NCBI GenBank assembly: GCA_038093975.1
Contig: JBBPTG010000108.1
Location: forward strand, 23,162-87,161
Source of the DNA: Chalciporus piperatus
Taxonomy: Eukaryota; Basidiomycota; Agaricomycetes; Boletales; Boletaceae
Length of the DNA stretch: 64,000 bases
Reading direction: 5' to 3'
Part shown: in pieces, positions 57,600 to 64,000 of the stretch
Position numbering within the stretch: the stretch's first letter is position 1
Layout of the letters: every line of letters begins with the position of its first letter
The notes under the pieces: model-generated
Database searches by the model: none
What the model was told of the DNA's origin: nothing
Seen by the model: only the letters and a program-made list of their open reading frames with translations
Program-made: the position numbers and the translations under genes

Positions 57600-60151
57600 T
57601 TACGCCTGCCTATTATACGGCGAAGCACCGTTTCCAGCCAAGATCAGCTCATTGAGGATGACATCGTGTTCGGTGCGTTTGTACGTCTTGATCGTCTCTC
57701 CATAGTCAGAGACGTCGTAGATTCGGAAGCGCCGGTCGAACCTTGAATAGTGGTATTCAGCGAGGGTAGTCTGGGTCGTCATGCAGGTGCAACTTACCCG
57801 ACTCTTCCGTATCCAGAATAAGAGCTGCCAAACGAATCGTTGTAAACTCGCGTGGTCGAATGACGTTACACGATAAAGGAGAGCTCACCCTCCACCTCCG
57901 AAACACAACCACACGTCCTGCACGCGCTTACAATCCTCCGTAACTATCAAATGCATGAGCGGATCGCAGCGCATTGCACAAGGACGACCACTCACTGTGA
58001 CAATGCCCATTCGCGACAGCTTTGACCTCGGGAATCATACCCCCAGCACGATGCTCGCTTTCGAGAGCCTTGAGAAGGCCTTTTTCGAACATTCCATTGC
58101 TCTTCTTGGCTGCTCCCGGTCCTTCGAGGCCGTGTAACCCAATGTCAAGTGGTTGCCCCGTCCGGCTGTCTTTATCTGCAGTCCCGTATGATTCTTGCCT
58201 GGTTCATGTCAACCAACGTTTAGCTTTAAACGCCTTTCGAGAGGGGGATGGGAGGAAGGAGAACGTACAGTGGGATATGGAAGAACATCAACGCATTCGG
58301 TTTGACAAGTTTTCGTGTGGTGGGAGCGATCTGGTCAGATTGCCTCTTCCACAAGTCACCTGAGGCATCTGGGTGGAATGGACGTTCGATGGGATCGATG
58401 GATGCGGATTGTTGGAGGAACCAATCAATTTGGTCCTTGTTATCCAGCCCATCAGAACACCAGGCAGGGAGGTGAGTGTACGCATGCATGTGCTCACCGT
58501 GTGGATCCAGTCATATTCGGTAGGGACGAAGGAACCGAGCAACCAGTCCAAATAACCGCTCGAGTAGGACCCAGAGTCCAAGAAGTATAGAGTCAGTAAA
58601 TGTGTCATGGAGCTACGGACTCATATCAGCGCATAGATGCAGAATCCCGCACTATCCAACTGACCGATCGGCACTTTTAACCTTGAGTACGTAGTTTCCG
58701 ACGCCGTGGATATCCTTGGGACCTCTTTCGACGAGGGAATATGGCAGCGCTTGCATCATCTTGAGTTGTTCGTCTTTTAGGTCCCCATCCTCGTCGTCGT
58801 GGTTCCCGAATACGACAGCCCATGGTATCTTTCTGTCGGTGACTTCTACAGCGAACTTTGCGAGGACAGATTTAGGGTCCCAGGATGTTCGTTGTCCGTT
58901 CAGTTGATCGCCGGTGAATACGACCAAGTCGGGTTTTTCCATGTCGAGGGCATGCCCTAGTAAGGAATTTGTGAGGTTATCGGAAGCGACGCAGGGGTCG
59001 AGCACGGTGTCGTGACAGACACCACGTGACACGGAATAATGCAGGTCAGCGACTTGAAGGATCTTAAATTTGCCATCTTTCGAGAGGTGAAGTGGCGGAG
59101 CTCGAGGAACGGCTGCTCAGTAGTAAGTATCACTCGCTATGTCTGTCCAGGTTCAGCGCGCCCAACTTACGTTTTACGCCCCTGCGGTACGTCACGTAGA
59201 CGCTGTCCATGCGGCCTTCTTGCTCAGGGGTGACTGCAGGCTCGAGTTTCTCGAAGCCATACCACTGGCGGTCTTCGCCGAAGAGGACGTCGATTTCGGT
59301 GATGATATTGTTTTTCTCCTCGGGGGTCATTTCTTGCATGGTTTTACCGGTCTTATACCACAAAAAGAAGGGTTGTGTATGCATGACACCGTCCCGGATC
59401 GAATGTTCGACTTTCACCCAGGGGTCTGTGAGAGGTGTGGGTACTTCCCCTGCGGGAAGGAGTTGTAGGTCGGTAATCAGAGGAATATCGAGACGCCTTG
59501 TTCGTCTGTAGTATATGTCCTAGCATGCTACTGAGAAACATAGAAATCGAGGGCTAGAGGTGCCTCACCAAAGTCCAAATGCCAGCCTGTTTGTTGAGAT
59601 CACGGTTCACTCGGACCCATTTGCCCTTGATAGCGTCCAGTTCGACGCTCGACTCAGGCATGCAGAGTTTCCCAACCAAGTCGGGTGGAACCATGCATCT
59701 CGTGATCGCAATCTCCGACACTAAATGAGTTCCGTCAACGACGAACGAAGGTGGAGGTCTAGAGTTACTCACACCCGGTGTCATGAGGCCAAAGCGGTGC
59801 CCATACGTCGGTCGGATAGCTCGAAGAGTCTCCTCCTGTCGACCCAGTCGTGTTCCACCAATCGTCGTTTAACCAGTCGGTGTCTGAGGGAGGTACGTTG
59901 CTTGGCTGGTCTGGTGGTGGTGAGGTGGTGCTCCCAGGCTCCCCTGGTTTCTGACCTCCACTCTCGAAGTAGTCCACGGTCGCAACTGAATCCCACGACT
60001 GCCATCCCAATCTTTGTGAGACACCAGGACCGGGTGTTGGTTGGTAGAGTATGAATACGAATGTGAGGAGACACGAGAACCCGATGATGGCTGCGAAGGG
60101 TACGAGAAGAGCGTGGAGAGAGCGGAAAAAGCGACCGCATAACGTCGCCAT
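57600..60151 (-). CDS. DCR2: Dcr2-like metallophosphoesterase, 10 exons
   Basis: Exons 60151-59773, 59720-59569, 59519-59171, 59112-58665, 58612-58498, 58435-58269, 58198-57996, 57943-57889, 57824-57798 and 57741-57600 give 678 residues, all phases consistent. A membrane anchor (FAAIIGFSCLLTFVFILY) near the N-terminus makes it a type II membrane protein. Calcineurin-like metal ligands appear in order: VADLHYS near 317, VVFTGDQLNG, VVFGNHDDEDGD, ALMFFHIPL and NGHCHITEDC near 601, followed by WLCFGGGGSYSGYGR. In yeast Dcr2 is a phosphatase that promotes G1 exit and dephosphorylates Sic1; conserved function here is inferred. One exon is only 27 nt. It shares a short divergent promoter with the uL23m gene. 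Confidence 0.92.
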
Positions 60152-60358
60152 TTTCTGTCTCTCTGATCTATGAAAGAAAAGGAACGAATACGGTCAACGA
60201 CGCTCAGAAATACGATTCCTGTGGGCTTGCAAGTTCACTGAACAGCTGAGAGGATCTCGAGGAGAGGGTGGTATACATCACGTGATTACCTTACCCTTAC
60301 ATTTTCGGAAATTCCGACTTTTTCTGCAACTACAAGCCGACGAGTGTTAGACACGACC
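60152..60358. promoter_or_regulatory. Divergent promoter, Dcr2-like / uL23m
   Basis: The two divergent start codons are 207 bp apart. The interval is the only place for both core promoters. No TATA box is evident. Confidence 0.5.
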
Positions 60359-61357
60359 ATGCAAGCGTTCGGTCGCGTCTTTAGGCGTTTCTATGCCACC
60401 AAACCACCAAACCCACCCCAGCGCGTAGCACAGTCTGCTCTATCACCACATGCAGCTGCTGCACGAGAGGCTTCCACTCCCTTGGCCGTTCGCGAACGTC
60501 GCCAAAACAAGTCACCCGAGCTCCTTCCTCCATCAGACAGCCCCCTCACACCAACAGAATACTCCACCTACATGCGCCAGCTCGCAAAGGGAGACCTCCG
60601 AACGAAAGGCCGTGACATGACAGAAGCCGAATGGCTAGACAAACTCAACGCCAGTCGTTCCCGCATTCGCGGTGTCAAAGATGTTCGTTCCAGGAAGACA
60701 GGTGAAATCCAGACCCGCGTCGTCGGTCAGAAGGTTTACCTTCCCAACACCATCTTCAAGATGGTGCGCAATCATACACCACCGGGCAAGTCGTACAACC
60801 CGTACGAGGCGACGTTCCGTATTCCTCAGTCGGTCACCAAGACGGATATCCGGTCGTATCTTTCGACCGCGTACGGCGTGAAGATGACCTACATCCGTAC
60901 TGCAAACTACATCTCACCCCTTCGTCGCACGTACTTTGGTATGAGACCAGTTGGCTCACATCGGACGTATAAGCGCGCCGTCGTCGGTCTCGTCGATCCA
61001 TTCTACTATCCGCAGGATATGGCAGATATGTCCAACAGGGAACGGGAGGAGCGGGAGAAGTGGTTAGAGGAGCGCTTCGCTCTCAAGGCTGTCAAGAGGG
61101 CGAGAATGGTAGAACTGGCTCGGTTCTCACAACGCGGGAGCAAAACTTGGCATATGACGGGTCATTTACGACGCGACAAGATCTTGCACTCCATCACAAG
61201 GAGAAGGGAACTCGACGCTAGGGCATTGGAGCAGGTGGAGGCGGAGGTGGCGACTCGGAGGGCGTCTGGAAACCCAGTTCTGAGCGAGAAGGGCGTTCGG
61301 GCGAAACCACCAAAGGCGAAGGTGAAGGCGAAGACCAAGCGGGTTCTGACGGTCTGA
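60359..61357 (+). CDS. MRP20: Mitochondrial large-subunit ribosomal protein uL23m
   Basis: Single exon, 332 residues, starting at the ATG at 60359 (the frame is open for five codons upstream without an ATG). The N-terminus is basic and aromatic (AFGRVFRRFYATKPP), a typical mitochondrial presequence. The uL23 fold is clear near residues 130-210: GQKVYLPNTIFKMVRNH, EATFRIPQSVTKTDIRSYL and TAYGVKMTYIRTANY. uL23 sits at the polypeptide exit tunnel. The C-terminal third is a long basic, charged extension (RKWLEERFALKAV-like helix, then KPPKAKVKAKTKR), common in fungal mitoribosomal proteins. Confidence 0.92.
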   Translation: MQAFGRVFRRFYATKPPNPPQRVAQSALSPHAAAAREASTPLAVRERRQNKSPELLPPSDSPLTPTEYSTYMRQLAKGDLRTKGRDMTEAEWLDKLNASRSRIRGVKDVRSRKTGEIQTRVVGQKVYLPNTIFKMVRNHTPPGKSYNPYEATFRIPQSVTKTDIRSYLSTAYGVKMTYIRTANYISPLRRTYFGMRPVGSHRTYKRAVVGLVDPFYYPQDMADMSNREREEREKWLEERFALKAVKRARMVELARFSQRGSKTWHMTGHLRRDKILHSITRRRELDARALEQVEAEVATRRASGNPVLSEKGVRAKPPKAKVKAKTKRVLTV

Positions 61358-62170
61358 TCCAGTGGCTATTTACGTTCATACTAAAGCTACATTTCGATTG
61401 CTTCCATTTCTAATTGACCCTTTGAGACTGGCAATTTGACGTGGAATGCTTTTCACCTACGGTCCTTCCACCACCCGACCCCAACGGCTTCTTGGTTCCT
61501 ACTGTTACATATGTTGATTGTCCCTCGGACCAGAACGGATAGAAATACAACGATCAGGTACGTTGGCCCTGGACAAGTCGCTCAGGCGCTTCGAGCGACT
61601 TTCTGATTTCTGATAGACGCGTATTCCAAGGCGAAGGTATCTCTCCATCACTATGATCATAAGTTGTCTTCAGCATACAACGTCAACGAGATAAAAAAAA
61701 ACGTCAGTGACTTACAACTCTCTCGATCGCCGGCGCGTGTTCGTTCCCCGTTTCGACTCTCCAGGAATCTTTATGTGCCTCGGCGTGGAAAAGATATAAG
61801 ATAATTGTAAGTTGAACATGACACGCCGAGTCCACTGTTGGTGGCCAATGGCCAGTCCAAGTGTGAGGAAGGAGAGAATGGGAAGAGTCAAGCTGTAGCA
61901 ATGTCGCCACTACCGTTGTTCGAACTTATATACACGTCCACAACACGTCCACAAGTGCGAATCCGATCAAACTCTACTGTGGGGCGCTGCCGGATTCTTT
62001 TATAAGCTACTTTTGGTACGGCTGCATCCAACATATCACAGAACTCTTCGGAGGCAATGAAGAGACGATAACATCCCTCAATCGAAGCTTCGAATGCAAA
62101 GCCAAAAATAACTAGATACAACAACTGACAGTACTCGTACAACCTGCGTCTCAACAGTAGGTCCGAAACC
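61358..62170. other. Convergent intergenic stretch, no gene seen
   Basis: Lies between the uL23m stop and the stop of the truncated 2OG oxygenase. Frames over the second half are shadows of the oxygenase remnant or random. No repeats recognised. Confidence 0.5.
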
Positions 62171-62957
62171 TCATTCGCTCTCGCTCTGCAAGTCATCCGG
62201 CAAGATCTCCAAATCACTCTTCCGACCATCAGATACCTGTGCCAGCTTCCTGGGTGTCTCTGTTCCAGAAATTGCTGCAGGAATAATACAAACGTCCGCA
62301 TAAAGCCTCCCGGGTATGGCATCGTTCCCATAGTGTATGAAGTTGGCCGGTGGGCGAGGGAACCGTGGAATGGGCGTGAGTGGAACCAGTTTCCACCCAT
62401 CGTGACCCCAAGGCCGCTCTTTGCCTCTGGCGATGCGCTCAAACGGACTGTCTGTTGCAATAGAGACATATTCCGCTTCGGGAAGCAGAGGATCAAAGTC
62501 GACGATCAAGGCGTATGGCTCGAACTGGAGCACGAACTTGGAAAGGATGTACTCTGGGAACATTTCCTGCTGAGTATGTGGGTAGTAGCACATGCGGATT
62601 TTCCAATCCAACCCCAGCCCATCCAGGATGCTCGCGAGAGCAGCGTCTTGACCTTTGAGACAGTATCGAAGTGAAGCGACCGAATTTCGCTTGCTCACGG
62701 GATATTGGTACAGCAAACCAAAGGCGAGATAACCACCACGCTGGAATGTGTCGAGGTCAGAGATATCCTCGATGTCCTTCGCCAGTTTGGCGGTCTTCTC
62801 GCCAAAAGGTTGAATGTCTCTGAAACGAGTGGGTGGAATGTTGGCTCGAGGCGACGGTGCAAAGGAAAGGTTATACGTGAGAGTCACGCGGTACCCGGAC
62901 ATCATCTCCCTGACTTCGTGATCAATGTCGCTATAAAATGCCACAAAACCAACAGAG
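62171..62957 (-). pseudogene. 5'-truncated 2OG/Fe(II) dioxygenase paralog
   Basis: An open frame of 257 codons matches the C-terminal two-thirds of the oxygenase at 53.7-55.3 kb: SDIDHEV and SGYRVTLTYNL, FGEKTAKL, CLKGQDAA, LGLDWKIR, KFVLQFEPYA, TPIPRFPRP and LYADVCII. Similarity begins abruptly at SVGFVAF (about 62957), in the middle of what is one exon in the intact copy. An in-frame stop lies just before it. The exons carrying the iron-binding His-x-Asp and the N-terminal part are absent; CAGT minisatellite begins about 30 bp further on. The remaining frame has no stops and keeps the second His and the 2OG-binding Arg, so truncation is recent or the frame is still used. An acceptor-like TTTTTGCAG sits at the breakpoint. 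Confidence 0.8.
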
Positions 62958-62984
62958 CATCAGCAACACTGCAAAAAGTCTGAA

Positions 62985-63945
62985 GTTACTGGAATGACTG
63001 GATCAGTTAAATCAGTAGTCCAGTGGCCCAGTAACAAGTAGTTTCAGTAGTTTCAGTAGTTTCAGTAACCTAGTCACCCAGTCATCAAGTAGTTTCAGTA
63101 GTCTTAGTAACCCAGTGGCCTAGTGGCCCAGTCATCCAGTCATTTCAGTAGCTTCAGTAGCTCAGTCATTCAGTCATCCAGTAGTCTCGGTAGTCTCAGT
63201 CATCCAGCAGCCCAGTCATCCAGTCATCCAGTCATTTCAGTAGTCCCAGTAGCTCAGTCATCCAGTCATCCAGTCATTTCAGTGGTCTCATTAGTCCAGT
63301 GGCCAAGTGTTCCAGTTATCCAGTAGTTCCAGTACCCCAGCAGCCCAGTCATCAAGTCATCCAGTTACTTCAGTAGTCTCAGTAGCCCAGTCATTCAGTC
63401 ATTCAGTCATCCAGTAGTTCCAGTAACCCAGCATCCCAGTCATCCAGTCATCCAGTAGTTCCAGTAACCCAGCAGCCCAGTCATCCAATCATCCAGTCGC
63501 TTCAGTAGTCTCAGTAGCTCAGTAGCCCAGTGTTCCAGTCATCCAGACATCTCAGTAGCCTAGTAGCTCAGTTTCCCAGTCATGTAGTCATCTCAGCAGC
63601 CTAGTAGCCCAGTGCCCTAGTCATCCAGCAATCCAGTTGTCTCATTACTCCAGCAATCCAGTTGTCTCATTACTCCAGCCATCCAGTATTCCAGTATTCC
63701 AGTAATCTAGTCACTCAGTGGTCCAGTAATCCAGTCACTCCAGTCACTCCAGTCACACAAGTCACACAAGTCACTCCAGTAATCCAGTCACCTCAGTAAT
63801 CCAGTCACCTCAGTAATCCAGTCACTCCAGTCATCCAGTCATCCTGTGGTCCAGTAAACCAGTCACTTCAGTCACACCAGTCATACCAGTTATCCAGTTA
63901 CCCAGCCCTCAGCTCACCCAATCACTCCAGTACTACTCAGTCATC
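62985..63945. repeat. Degenerate CAGT-rich minisatellite
   Basis: About 960 bp made of imperfect 8-10-bp units sharing CAGT, such as CAGTCATC, CAGTAGTTTC, CAGTAACC and CAGCAGCC, arranged in mixed higher-order blocks (for example the repeated CAGTCATCCAGTCATCCAG). Unit length drifts and towards 63720-63880 the units become CAGTCACTC-like. No coding potential beyond low-complexity shadow frames. Confidence 0.9.
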
Positions 63946-64000
63946 TAATAGAGTCATTCTAATTAGTGACATTTTATAATCATTCATAGGATGGATTATA

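Overview
The window is nuclear DNA of a basidiomycete fungus, most likely an Agaricomycete. Genes lie about 1-3 kb apart on both strands and carry many short introns (mostly 46-61 nt, GT-AG). The gene content also fits: a FunK1 kinase, an F-box protein, a HET-domain protein, a large basidiomycete-type P-loop NTPase, two GPI-type aspartic proteases and 2OG-Fe(II) oxygenase paralogs. There is no operon structure, CRISPR array or prophage, and I found no convincing tRNA or rRNA. For most genes I rebuilt the exons by eye from splice sites and checked that exon phases add up; these models carry no RNA support.

Layout. 0-3 kb: FunK1 kinase (minus), then a perfect 24-bp inverted repeat at 3,050-3,099. 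3.6-16.8 kb is a dense core block: forkhead factor (minus), AP-1 gamma-adaptin (plus, sharing a 172-bp divergent promoter), a Gin4/Nim1-type kinase (plus), a disordered unknown protein (plus) and a phosphatidylserine decarboxylase (minus). 17.4-20.4 kb: a P-loop NTPase of a lineage-expanded family with an apparent 1-nt frameshift (minus). 21-27 kb: two conserved proteins of unknown function around about 3 kb with no solid gene. 27.1-30.8 kb holds no gene I can defend. 30.9-32.1 kb: mitochondrial phosphate carrier (minus). 34-36 kb: an 11-exon gene joining a DM9-like domain to a von Willebrand A domain (minus). 37-44.4 kb: HET-domain protein and a tandem pair of secreted aspartic proteases (plus). 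44.8-46.5 kb: leucine-rich repeat protein (minus). 49.3-52.5 kb: Bud6/Aip3-like actin-polarity protein (minus). 53.7-61.4 kb: 2OG oxygenase (plus), F-box protein (minus), Dcr2-like phosphoesterase (minus) and mitochondrial ribosomal protein uL23m (plus). 62.2-64 kb: a truncated second 2OG oxygenase running into about 1 kb of degenerate CAGT-rich minisatellite.

The housekeeping genes cover trafficking, lipid synthesis, mitochondrial transport and translation, and polarity or cell-cycle signalling; they are not a pathway cluster. Between them sit fast-evolving families (FunK1, NTPase, HET, F-box, 2OG) typical of accessory fungal DNA. The most useful discoveries are three small local lesions in otherwise intact genes: a 26-bp duplication that replaces the kinase C-terminus, a 36-bp duplication that doubles a splice donor in the phosphate carrier, and a +1 frameshift in the NTPase. 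The multi-exon DM9-vWA gene is also notable, because no single reading frame reveals it.
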